A DNA stretch of 64,000 nt, from positions 37,501-101,500 of the forward strand of contig JALJCO010001423.1 of assembly GCA_023101725.1 (NCBI GenBank). The letters run 5' to 3'. A program made the position numbers and the translations under genes. Below, one piece after another: positions 43,848 to 64,000 of the stretch. Each line of letters opens with the position of its first letter. Positions within the stretch are counted from its first letter, which is position 1. The notes below the pieces were generated by a model. It saw only the letters and a list, made by a program, of their open reading frames with translations, made no database searches and was not told the DNA's origin. This DNA is from Atherinomorus stipes (taxonomy: Eukaryota > Chordata > Actinopteri > Atheriniformes > Atherinidae).

Positions 43848-45584
43848 CTGCAGAGAGGATGGTAAAGGGAGGGATTTAGAAAAATAGACAATGAGTTGAT
43901 GAAACAAGGGGAAATTGGTAGAACTTATGCCCCTTTTCTACTTCAGTGTGACTTTGAGGAGAATAAACGTACCTGTATGCTGCAATTTCAATATCCAGTG
44001 CCATCTTGACATTCAGCAGATCCTGATATTCCCTCAGATGACGGGCCATCTCACTCTTGGTGGTCCTTAGCTCATTTTCAAGCTCTGCCATGTTCTCCTG
44101 AAGCAGGAACAGCAAACCAGGGTTCAACATTTAAAAGTTAGACTATATTTTTTTTATGAACACAATGCATAATTAAGACTTCTGATTATTCTATTGTTTA
44201 ATGTGCATCATGTAATGAGTGTTGGGGCATTTATGGGTAAAATGTTCGCATTAAAACATTTTTCAGAAGTGTTATTGGACTGAAATGACTCATTTGGATG
44301 ATCTGTATGCATCCAGTGGGCGTTGTCAGCTGCGGCTGAGCGGCTGTCTCAGGGGAAGCGTTTCAGCACCACGGACAGAGCCCCAAAAAACCGCAGCGTT
44401 TTCTGATTTTGTTACTAAGCTATATTTCCTAAGAGGAAAACATACATGCATTCATTCCAGTGTGAATAAACTTTTAAGAGCGATTATAATAATCATAATA
44501 TGATTTCGGTTTTTATAATGAGCCCTAACAATAGAATTACCTGGTAATTGCCAATCTCTACGTTGTGCCTGTCCTCCATCTCCCGGAGCTGCTTTTCCAG
44601 AGACTCGTTGGTTCCCCTCAGACTCTCTATCTCGATGGTCTTGGACTGCAGCTGCCTCCTGTACTCGTTCATTTCCTCCCTGCTGGCCCGGATGGCCTCG
44701 TTACTCCGGGTTGCCTGCTCGGACAGGTCCGCAAACTTGCTCTTGTACCACTCTTCGGCGGACTGCAGGTTCTTGGACGCCATGGACTCATACTGGCCGC
44801 GAATCTCTTTGAGGGCGGAGGTGAGATCTGGTTTGGACACCTCCATCTCCACAGACACCTGTGCAGCCTGGATCATATCCGTCAGCTCGACCACCTCTTC
44901 CTCGTGCACCTTCCTGAGGAAGTTAATCTCGTCCAGGAGGGACTCCACTTTCTTCTCTAGGTCCAGGCGCACCATGGTAGCATCATCCACATCTTTCTTA
45001 AAAGCCTTGAGGGTGGCTTCCGCCTCTTCTCGGGCACGGTACTCCTCTTCGTATTTTCCCCTCAGCTTCTGCAGGTCGTCATCAATGTTATCCCTCTCGA
45101 TCATCAGCTGGGACTTCTCCCCGTTCAGCTCCTCGAGCTGCGAGCGAAGTTCGCGTATCTCTTGTTGGTAAAGGTCTGCGAGGCGCGAGGGCTCCGTCTG
45201 CCGCTGGCGCAGAGCGACCAGCTCCGTCTCCAGCACTTTGTTGTGCTGCTCCAAGTTGCGCACTTTCTCGATGAACATTGCAAAGCGGTCATTAAGACCC
45301 TGCATTTGTTCCTTTTCATTGGTGCGGATGATTTTAAACTCATTGTTGAGGACGCTGCTCTGTGTCAGATCGAAGGTCTCCAACGGCATGGAGAAGGAGC
45401 GGCCAGACTTTCTGTTGTACGAGCTGAGGGATGAAATGTTGGTTCGGGACAGGGAGGAGGACCGGTAACCTCCGCGGGAGGACATGCTCATCGCTGTGCG
45501 CGATGGAGAGGACGAATAGCGGGGAGATTCCCCGAAAATCCTCCGGTAGGAGGAAGAGGAGAACACTTCAGGTCCGTAGCTCAT
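43577..45584 (-). CDS. ina: Alpha-internexin-like neuronal intermediate filament protein (complete)
   Basis: Type IV intermediate filament subunit that assembles 10-nm filaments in neurons, alone or with neurofilament proteins. Joined exons 44541-45584, 43973-44097 and 43577-43847 give 1440 nt, or 479 residues (human INA 499). Ser/Arg-rich head (1 to about 88, with [12 protein letters not shown]). The coiled-coil rod of about 310 residues runs from the helix initiation motif [20 protein letters not shown] to the termination motif [20 protein letters not shown] plus KLLEGEE. The tail of about 80 residues ends [13 protein letters not shown]. The head and tail match INA and not the desmin, peripherin or NF-L tails. 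A three-exon structure with a 125-nt second exon is typical of type IV genes. The lack of a KSP-repeat tail rules out NF-M and NF-H. A teleost-specific paralogue (gefiltin-like) is the main alternative name. Confidence 0.92.
43848..43972 (-). other. INA intron 2
   Basis: Very short intron of 125 bp with GT-AG borders. Confidence 0.9.
43973..44097 (-). CDS. ina: INA exon 2 (end of rod, 125 nt)
   Basis: Acceptor ctgcttcag|GAGAACATGG. It encodes [40 protein letters not shown] and YR. Donor TACAG|gtacgt. The 125-nt size is the classic type IV intermediate filament exon. Confidence 0.95.
44098..44540 (-). other. INA intron 1
   Basis: 443-bp GT-AG intron with an (ATT)-like run near 44487. Confidence 0.9.
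44541..45584 (-). CDS. ina: INA exon 1 (head and most of rod)
   Basis: 348 codons in phase 0. It starts at [20 protein letters not shown]. An in-frame ATG four codons upstream (45596-45594, MQAK) is possible, but INA orthologues start MS[YF]G. The frame stays open further upstream through the TATA box, which cannot be coding. Donor TACCAG|gtaatt. Confidence 0.93.
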
Positions 45585-45665
45585 CTTCGCTTGCATGGAG
45601 ACAGCGCAAAGGGGTGGGCGCGTCTCCTTTATATAGAGGGATCGACCCAATCACTAATTAATGCT
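45585..45665 (-). promoter_or_regulatory. INA promoter: TATA box, CCAAT, homeodomain-like site
   Basis: TATATAAAG on the minus strand (45635-45627) lies only 43 bp before the chosen ATG. GATTGGG (CCAAT type) and ATTAATTAG (homeodomain-type core) lie 15-30 bp further upstream. Initiation about 25-30 bp after the TATA box would give a 5' UTR of only about 10-25 nt. Confidence 0.65.
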
Positions 45666-48600
45666 GGATGTTCACATCCGGATTCGGTTCGTTCCAGATA
45701 CGTCAGGTGGTCCAGCGCTGCACATGAGAACAAAAAAGAAGAAGAAGAAGAAGAAAAACTACGTCAGAAACGATTTCCTTTTGGTAAGAATTAGTCAGCA
45801 TAAAACATCAGGCCAGATGTGGACCGGGTGGTCCGGTCCTTTTTTGGCGCAGTGGTGATGCATCCGTTTTATCGTAAAGCTATGATCTTTTAAAGCAATC
45901 GCACCAAAGCTAGAATTTATTTTAATTTTCTTTTACCATAAATAGGCACTGTGGTATTTTAATTGTTCTTGAGAAAAACTACCAAAACTACCAATTACTT
46001 TTTCGCAAAAAAATTGACTCTACAATTTTCTCTTTTTTTTCTTTAGTTTTAATCTTTTCATTTTCTGTTCTTCTTCATCACTAATTATAAGCTAAATGTT
46101 TGAAACGGAAACTGCAGATGGCATCCGTCGGCCTTTTTGCTTCTTTTAACGAAAGTAACCGTGATTTAAAAAAAAAAAAAAATTGTGTGCAGGTGAATGT
46201 TTCTAATGTCTGTACACACGAGCGCCTTTAAAAAAATATTCTATAAAATTAGGCTATAGAGAGAATAGGCTATAGTCTGCACATTTTACACATTTAAAAT
46301 AACATGAACTCATAAGAGCAAGTGCAAGTGCACACCTCATACCGTGAGAAATAGTCATGAGTCTTGAACCTTTAATACAGTTCAACATTAACCACGAATG
46401 ACAGTGTTTGAAAAAAATCTTTGCACTGTCTGAATTATTATAACATTTACCAAGCAACTCGAAAAGACGGCAAAACAACAAAAAAGTCATTTTTAAAAAA
46501 TTCTATATAAAAGTGACGGTTTATTCTACACAGTTGTCCACAACCAGGTATTTGCTGCCCTCTAATGGCGCCACAGTGCAACCAGTCTGCACACTATTAA
46601 CTCTGGGAGTAGATGCATCCAGGAAAGTCACTGAATGTTTGACTGATTCTTTGATTGAAGGATCAGAAGTGACATTTAAGTGGTAATTTTGCCTCATTAA
46701 AACACAGAGCTATGACTGTAAAGAGCGAAATGTGTCAAACCTCAGAAGTTCTCAATAATGAGACACTGTGTTGTTATCCTGATTTGATCGTCTTCACTGT
46801 TCTTCTCCTGCCTATAAGTTAGATATTTAGGCTACAATTTGACTGTATTCAAATTTGTACTTTGCTCTGTTCCCCTTTTTGAACAATGAGATGATTTTTG
46901 TATTGATAGAAAGGAACAAAAACTAACCATCATAAAGTCTGTGGGATGTGGTGCAAGCCAACATAAACCGTCAGTTTATGACCGGAAGTTATGCGAGTAA
47001 ATTCTGGTTATGTCAATAAAAGTAGTTTATTAACTATCATCTGTACTATCTATCATAATGAACTTTGTGCCAAAGCATAAGTTAAGTATCCCGAAAATGG
47101 AGTTCAGTTAAGTTGTGACACTTTATCTGTTTTCTAAAATAAAAAAACATCTATGAGTTGTTTACATTTGTACTATGTGATCTACTTCATGTTTAAAACA
47201 GTGCAAAAGGACACTGACCATTTCTACTCTTTGAATATGCTGTGATAGTCAATAAAAAGCTGTATTATTGTAAATCATTCTTAGAAGTTATACTGAAACA
47301 TAGATAAAACATTTAGCAAAGGTTTGAATGACCCCAAGATCTCCAAGATCACAACGGCCTTTATAAGTGTGAAAAACAGAACAGCTAGACTGGAACCTCT
47401 CATAGTAGAAGACATGCGACAGCCTGTTTCGAGTTTTTCCACAATATTAGACGAGACAAAAAATAAACTTTTCACACATAACTTGCTGATACCAGGCATG
47501 GGGATGGCAGCAGCATACTATGGGGCTGCTGCTCAGTGGCAGGAACAAGTGAGCTGAGCTAAACATAAATGCTCTCAGAGAAAACGCTTCGCACGCTCAG
47601 AGCACACACAACTTAAAAAAACTTGGGCAATAGTTCCTTTTGAACATGTCAATGATCTGCCTTTTTTCCTTGTAGACTGGCCATGACTTTCAGAGACTCT
47701 AGAGACATCGACGTCATCCAAGAAACTGGCATAAAAAGGTCTGGGAGAAAATGGGAGGCCTTGGTATCTTTGGCCCCAGCAGAAAGGAACATAGTGTCTT
47801 ATGACTAGGAAATATGTCCTAAATAGGAAATAAAACAAAATCTTTATAGCTTTGTTGTTCTTAATCTCATAGTTTCTTGCAATCTCATAATGAGTCTATG
47901 ACATAAACCTTTTCTTTTCCCAAGAGGCACTGATGGATTTCCAGCTAAAAAATGACAACACGTTAGAAGTTCTTTAAAGTCGAACCAAAGATTCAGAAGT
48001 TTCTCACTCAGGCCTGGAGATAGAGGCATTGTTCATTTAGATATTCACACAACATATGAGATTTTAAAATTAATTTGAACACACACACAACAACAACAAC
48101 TACTACAAAAACAACAACAACAACAAAAAAACAATAAAATGAAAAAGAAATTGCAATGTAAGAAACAAATATCCTTGTTCAAAAGGAATAGTACAGTAAG
48201 AAGCCAGTACTTATTTAATCCCATCCCTTCTTCATAGCTCAATGAATTATAACAAATACCATCATTATTAAAACCACTATACATGCCACAGTCACATTCA
48301 ATTTTAGTAATAAACACAAAACCACTTATATAATATTAGAATGAAAAAATTTTACAAATCATCTTCTTCATATATCACCTTGAAAAACAAGACATTTTTA
48401 ATGGAGCCATGCAGTAATAATAATCTTACTAATGAAAATAACAATATAATGTTTACATATATGATATTTCATAAATATTAATAATGATATAAATAATGAT
48501 CCATATATGTAATAAAATAACAATAACATTGAAAACGAAGAAGACAATGATTATTAAAACCTGTAATATGTATTACCCATGTTACTTGAAAGTATTTTTG

Positions 48601-49190
48601 GAGCTATACAATAATAACAGGAATAAGTAATGATGAATTAATTAAGTAATGATAGCAACCAGTCTGTAATACCTGGAAATTATTTGTTATTACCAAGAAA
48701 AGCGATTTTTTTTTCTGGATTTTATTATAAAAACTGATCAATCAGGGAGCATATATGGACATATTTCAGCATTTCTGGTATTCTGGCTCAAAGAATCCTC
48801 TCTCTGTCGAATCTTTTATAACACAAAATTAAGTGAAAGTCGTATCATACACACAGTCATCAGTTATCACAGCATCAGTCGTGGTACACACTGGCCTTGT
48901 TCTTCACTGTTATTAGGGTTCAGACAACTTTGCAATAACAACAGTCCTGTCTAATGCATGTCATACAGTATGTAGGCTGAAGACAGAAAAAGTATTGTTC
49001 AAAGCATATTAATTCCATCCCAAACAATAAGACATGATGCTATAATGGAGCTGTAAAGTGGAGATAGTGATTAAAGAAATGATAATACCCGGACTCGGTG
49101 TAATGATGCATGTCTAATATGTTTTGTGTTGGATGGATTACTTAAATATTGCAACGGCTTGTCAAATAAAGGTCACGTGTTCTTGCCACG
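45666..49190. other. AT-rich spacer between INA and NT5C2
   Basis: Divergent intergenic region. Contains (GAA)n at 45735-45758, an (ACA)n run at 48080-48132, and AATAAT-rich DNA at 48410-48680. No exon recognised. Confidence 0.6.
48076..48135. repeat. (CAA)n-rich microsatellite
   Basis: Interrupted ACA/CAA triplet runs mixed with CTA and A-runs. Confidence 0.85.
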
Positions 49191-49300
49191 ACGACATCTA
49201 GTCCCGCCTCTTTGTTTTACACAGCGATAAACACCGCCCCCCTGAACGTCTCATAACAACAGCTGGCAGCTCATAGAGACAGTAGAGAGCACGCAGAGCA
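49191..49300 (+). promoter_or_regulatory. NT5C2 promoter, TATA-less with GC boxes
   Basis: Two GC boxes (CCCGCCTC near 49203, CACCGCCCCCC near 49233) in locally GC-rich DNA just before the predicted non-coding exon. No TATA box seen. The transcription start site is an inference. Confidence 0.5.
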
Positions 49301-49475
49301 CGGACACTCATCTGCAGCTTGGCTTTGCAAAGTATTCACCAGCGCTTTTCCTCTAGCTTATAATAAAAAGAAGACAAAAAAAAGAAAGAAAAACCTCTTT
49401 CTCCCACTTTCACACAGCTCACGGCGCATGCTCAGACTAACCGTCGGCGCATTTGTGTTATTCAGGAACTCAGAG
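49270..49475 (+). other. nt5c2: NT5C2 exon 1 (5' UTR), 5' end approximate
   Basis: A strong donor CTCAGAG|gtgagtac ends at 49475, after a promoter-like GC-rich region and 1.36 kb before the ATG exon. A first non-coding exon is normal for NT5C2. It contains an upstream ATG (49428) whose frame runs through the splice (see findings). The start coordinate is a guess. Confidence 0.55.
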
Positions 49476-50856
49476 GTGAGTACAGTAATGTCAGTCACAG
49501 CTGAAGGCAGGAGAAATCTGCAACGACAGTTTGGGACTTGGGTATTTTTCCCCCCTCCATCAGAGACAGCTAATGTGTAAGCTTAGCCACTTCACTTCTA
49601 GCTGTCCTTCTCAGCAATGTCATAAGAAAAGAGCAGCGTTGAGGCTGTTGAAGCGGACTGTTAGCTAGCTTCGCAGTTCGGCAAACAAGGAAACGTTGTT
49701 TGAAAACCGTGTGAACAAGGTGTTCTCTGCTGCTAGCTCGGCTCGAGACTTCAGCTTTGGCTCATGCTAATATATTCATACTGTATATTATCATTTTGCC
49801 TCAAATAATGCTTAACACAAATAACATCTTGGAAACGAACAACAGCCAAACATTACGGGTATTGTTCCACTGCAGACTCAAACCAAGGAAAGAAAGCAAG
49901 TTTGGACTCAGATTTGATTTTTTTCCCCCCACCCCCTTTTTGTTCATGTGCCAGAAGCTCCCCCAGACCTTACTGGCCCAAGGTGCCATAGAGACATTAG
50001 CCAAGGAAAACAACTGTTAAATGTAAGAGTTAGGTCTTTTTTTTTAAAATGTTTTCTCCGGCAACAATGCTCGTGCACATCAAGGATAACTGGTAGCAAG
50101 CAGGCGACAACTTCGTTTTGTTCTTACGTAAAGCTGCACGTTGATGTTTTCCCTTGCCTGAGCCAGTGTTTGCAACACAGTTGACAGCTCTCATTTGCAT
50201 CTGCGCTGTCACTAAAAGCAAGAAAGCTGATCTGTGCCCTTCTTCCTGCAGGCTCCCCAGTCAGTGTTGAATCATAGTGTCAGTATGGGAGGAAAGTCAT
50301 ACAGCACTGGTCATTAAAACTAAAAGACAATAGGAGACACAACTTTCCACAGATCATTGTTTTTATTTAGTCACTCTTTTCCTTTATTTTATTTACTTTT
50401 TCAAATCAGTTTCTTTGAAATCTAAATTGATCAAGATCTTATTGTTGATTACGTTTGTACTATTATTTAGTACGGGCTTTGTGTGTTAAACTTGCTTCAA
50501 TTAAAGTCACTCCACTCACCTGATATATTCAACATGTAATCTATTGTACTTCCAGTTGGAGATCACTCTATTATCAGATGGTGATTAGATCAAAAGGATC
50601 TATTGTGTAACCTCCTGAAAGTTATTCATCACCCTCAGTTTCTCTATATTTGAGCCTTGATCATCCAGTTTATTTTGTTTTTCTAATCTAAAATGAAGAA
50701 TCCCAGCTGTGAATCCATATCCCACACCACTAAAGCAGCTTTAAACTGATTACGTTATTACATTTGTTTATTACTTTTTAAAGAAAACTGAAACAGACAT
50801 TAGCTAAATAAATCCTTGTTGCTTTTCCTTTCTCCAGACTCGGAACGGTTTGAAAG

Positions 50857-60884
<10,028 letters not shown>

Positions 60885-60886
<2 letters not shown>

Positions 60887-60953
60887 GGGATAGGCTCCAG
60901 CAACCCCCGCAACCCTGAATTGGATAAGCGGTACAGAAAATGACTGATGATGG
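60885..60953 (+). repeat. Fish dispersed-repeat 3' end ('ggataagcgg')
   Basis: GCTGGGATAGGCTCCAGCAA, CCCTGAATTGGATAAGCGGT and ACAGAAAATGACTGATGATG are the usual end of a widespread teleost retroposon-type repeat. It is followed directly by a (TA)n. Confidence 0.7.
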
Positions 60954-60999
<46 letters not shown>

Positions 61000-61016
61000 T
61001 GTATATATATATATAA
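60954..61016. repeat. (TA)n microsatellite
   Basis: About 30 TA units with one CTG interruption. Self-complementary and likely to form cruciforms. Confidence 0.95.
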
Positions 61017-61124
61017 CAAATCTGAGTTTTTTTGTTTGTTTTTTTTTTCTCAGATTTACTTGGTAGCATCACATGTACGTTTTATACACATCATGTCTGA
61101 GGATTTTATACAGTACATCAGCTG

Positions 61125-61490
61125 AAATTGATACATCGGCCAGCTGATATTTTAGGCCGAAATTTGTGTTTTTTGCTGCTATTGGCATCGGCCGATATCC
61201 CCATTTTATTTTTTTTTATATATGTATTTATTACATGTTTAATGTTTCTATTTTTTATTTGTTTACAAGTGCACTATTTCTTTTTTATTTATCTAATTGA
61301 AGAGCTTTGTTCCTTTTTTATATCAAGAGTTGCAAAATGACTTTTCATTGTATTCTTCATTATATTAGTTTTGTAGTCAAGTGTAGTATCGGCCCCAAAT
61401 ATCAGCAGGTGGTATCGGTCATTGGCTGAGGCTGGTGAGAAAGTATCAGCATCAGCCCTAAAAAATCTGTATCGGTCGATCCCTATTTTT
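61125..61490. mobile_element. 'TATCGG' MITE copy in NT5C2 intron 3
   Basis: The left end has TTGATACATCGGCCAGCTGA and the right end has TGTATCGGTCGATCCCTATT. Internal GCATCGGCCGATATCC and GGTATCGGTCATTGGC continue the pattern. Related in style to 52230-53212 and 3995-4262. Confidence 0.65.
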
Positions 61491-64000
61491 CATGATAAAG
61501 TTGTTCAACATGGTTACGCAAAACTTTGTCAACTGTGAGTCTCTGGTGAGAAGTTAAACATTTACATTTTGTAAGGTTTTGTGTGACTTTGTAAACTAAA
61601 CTGGTATTATGTAGGACAACATTGCTTCATCTGTTCTGCTCCTTAAGGGGAGCACATACTAGCCTGCAGAAAACGTTGCTTCAACACATTTAGGCCTAGA
61701 TTACACTGAGACACTAACAGTTTTGTCCTAGTTTTCTGACAGACTTTGGGCTGGAATGTCACCCCCTGAGGCGATGCTGAAGTTTTCTCATTTTTCCACA
61801 ATATGCCTCATAGTTTCATAAATCTGTGACAAAGGCCTACATTTGCACAGCACTGGCAACAGATGAATTATAGATGTGATTATAAACTTTCCCTGAGTGA
61901 GGCACATGGATTTGGTTGTCCATTAGAAGAAGGGTGCAGATTGTTTACCTTGCATGTGAGGGGTGTGCTTCACATGAGGTGACCTGGCCTATAAACTCGG
62001 GAGAGTCATTGCTCTGCAATCGGAGCAGAGGGAGTCTAATAATCTGGCAACAATCCCATCAGGGATAAAACGCAACATATTTCTGAGGCTAAATTCATGT
62101 CTCACCCTACCTCTAAGTAGATATGTGTGTATGTGTACATAATGACAGCATGAGAAATATGAGAAGGGGCTTACAGCAGAGGAGAAGGGACTTTTAAAAA
62201 GTAGAAATACAAGAATGTAACACAGAGTGAACAACAATAATGCTGTTTTGTGAACACATATAAATGCTGCCAACATGAGCTTTTGATCTGCTGACACAGT
62301 TTTCTTGCATGCCTCATTTAATTAAATCTCCTTTACGGTACGGCGACTGTACCAAAGTCTTCCTGTGAACATACTCTCAAGTGTGGACTTGATGAAAACC
62401 AGCTTTATAAATCACTCCACAATCCACCGCGCCAGCTTCCAAATTTCTAAAATGGTTTGTGACATCTTGAGTTCCTTGTGAAAAGGATCCTCAGCAGGCC
62501 ATGGGTGTCATGTGACTGTGGAGGGTGGGGTGGAGGTTGAGAAGGGGGATGCTTGTTTTCCTAGTTCCAGTAAAGAAAAAAATGTCAGTTACAAATCAAT
62601 GAAAGAGAAAAACAGGTTGAGTTTTTTGTGCAATCATCTTATCACATTACAGTCTTGATAAAGAAAACTTCAATTTTTTTTTTTCCCATGTTCATTTGAC
62701 TACATGATATTATGGTTTGAACATATATTTAAAGTAGATTTAAAGGCATTTAAATGTACTTTTTTCTTTTTTTTTAGTGTAGTCACACTTTATATTTTTA
62801 TTGTAAAAATGGGCTAAAAAATAATTATTGCTGTGGTGCAGGCCTATCACAAGTCTTATCTGAATAACAAAGCTGGAGTCTTGGAGTCTCTTACAGACAA
62901 AGTGAGTGTCTTTCTACGATGCTTTGCATGCGTATTAGGCGCGCTTCATGATTGGTCTTGTATATCTAAGGCAGTCATTTGAAGGGAGCTAGACCTTGGA
63001 CTGGAATGTTCATATATAGTACTCAGATATAATGGAATGAAGAAAAATAATGAAGGTCTTCAGGAACATTTTTCCACAAACATGGACCATGGGAAGAGAG
63101 AGCTCCCTACTTGTAGACTTTTTATAATTTTGGAAATTATTAAAAGACCCTGTCCTGAAGAACTGAGGGTTCTAACAGGCTCATAATGTAAAAGCAGTTT
63201 AGATGGATAAGCAGGACCAAAACCAGTAAAGAATCTTAAAGGTGTCATAACCTAGTGTTTTACATACACGATCCTTCTTAAATTATCTTCAAATGAATTT
63301 TTAATTCTAGTTGGGTGGGACGAAAATTTAATGAGCCCATTTTAACCTCTTTTTATCCCCAACTTTTTGTTTGTTGCGAGAATACGCACGAGAGTTAGAC
63401 CTGTCTGTAAGCGCGTTCACGAGGCAAATGTCAAAGCCAAAACAAAGTTTTATCAGGACAGAGCAAGTGAAGGAAAATGATGTCCCAACAGAGAAAAACG
63501 TGATAAAACGTAACGGCACGGTTGATAGAGAAAATCCTCGGAGTAAAAGGGCTGGAGTCTGATGAATATAAGGAGCGGACGTGTGACGTGAAGTTAACCA
63601 AACAGTGTTAGCTTCTGTAGCTACATTAGCAGCTTGTCCGCTCGTCAACCACCGTTTACTGGTCTCTTACACAAAAGATAAGTTACACAAGCAGCAACAC
63701 TTACCGACTGCACATCCTCACTGATAAGTATAATCCACTGGTGCCTGGTAGTGCTGTCCCTCCTGTTAAAGCACCGAAAACTGCTGAATTTCTGCTGAGG
63801 CAACTTGGCACGGCTATCTCCCCCTCCTCCTCATCGGAGTTACCTGCCACGGTCTACTCTGTGGCAGTAAATCAGCTGCCTTCAGGTGGTGCTAAAGAGG
63901 CTAGCTTAGCAGCTCGCCCGCAGCCTCTCTAGTTCATGTCATAACAGCTGGTCATAACTCCTCCATGGCATGTAATCAGCTGCTTTTAGGTGGCGCTAAA
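61491..64000 (+). other. NT5C2 intron 3, to window end
   Basis: No NT5C2 exon seen. Two 60-codon plus-strand ORFs at 63371-63562 and 63741-63932 have no known relatives. The words TCAGGTGGTGCTAAAGAGG (63880) and TTTAGGTGGCGCTAAA (63985) suggest a short direct duplication cut by the window end. Confidence 0.5.

Noticed and set aside
44548..45171. 207-codon plus-strand ORF opposite INA exon 1
   Set aside because: Antisense shadow of the coiled-coil coding sequence, with Ser/Arg-rich composition mirroring Glu/Leu codons.
45585..45650. Upstream extension of the INA ORF (MGRSLYIKETRPP)
   Set aside because: It reads through the TATA box, so it would lie upstream of transcription.

Overview
This window is vertebrate nuclear DNA, almost certainly from a teleost fish. 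It contains split genes with GT-AG introns, long AT-rich non-coding stretches, many microsatellites, and teleost-style mobile elements: L2/CR1-like LINE tails, Tc1/mariner, hAT-, PIF/Harbinger- and TTAA-type MITEs, tRNA-derived SINEs and a Penelope-like remnant. Species cannot be named from sequence alone. There are no prokaryotic operons, CRISPR arrays or canonical tRNA/rRNA genes.

Three protein-coding genes are recognised. On the minus strand, 4778-6518 holds the first four coding exons of TAF5 (TFIID/SAGA subunit): LisH, NTD2 and the start of the linker. The WD40 exons lie beyond the left edge. Also on the minus strand, 43577-45584 is a complete three-exon alpha-internexin-like type IV intermediate filament gene (479 codons), with a TATA box just upstream and a possible long 3' UTR reaching about 41.25 kb. 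On the plus strand, 49.3-57.9 kb holds the 5' part of NT5C2 (cytosolic IMP/GMP 5'-nucleotidase): a non-coding first exon, the ATG exon, and the exon with the catalytic DMDYT motif at residue 52. The remaining exons lie to the right. The order and relative orientation TAF5-INA-NT5C2 mirrors human 10q24, where PCGF6 sits between TAF5 and INA. I could not find PCGF6 here.

Layout: 1-3587 is three back-to-back minisatellites (about 50, 39 and 71 bp periods) inside or beside TAF5 intron 4. The 71-bp array is G-quadruplex-prone on the TAF5 sense strand. 3.6-6.6 kb is TAF5 exons 4 to 1 and the promoter. 6.6-41 kb is a gene-poor stretch filled with repeat remnants, including a chain of transposons at 14.1-17.2 kb, two abutting TTAA-flanked elements at 20.2-21.2 kb, a 22-kb minisatellite, hAT-like and Harbinger-like MITEs, a relic carrying a P2RX7-C-like zinc-binding domain, and LINE and Penelope fragments. 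41.2-45.7 kb is INA. 45.7-49.2 kb is an AT-rich spacer. 49.2-64 kb is the NT5C2 5' region with very large introns, one of which holds a triple nest of elements (SINE in MITE in MITE).

The genes do not form a pathway. TAF5 is general transcription machinery, INA is neuronal cytoskeleton and NT5C2 is purine nucleotide turnover. Their proximity is ancient synteny. The most notable signals are the G4-forming array in TAF5, an upstream ORF predicted to overlap the NT5C2 start codon, the missing PCGF6, and the domesticable P2RX7-C-like domain in a mobile-element relic.
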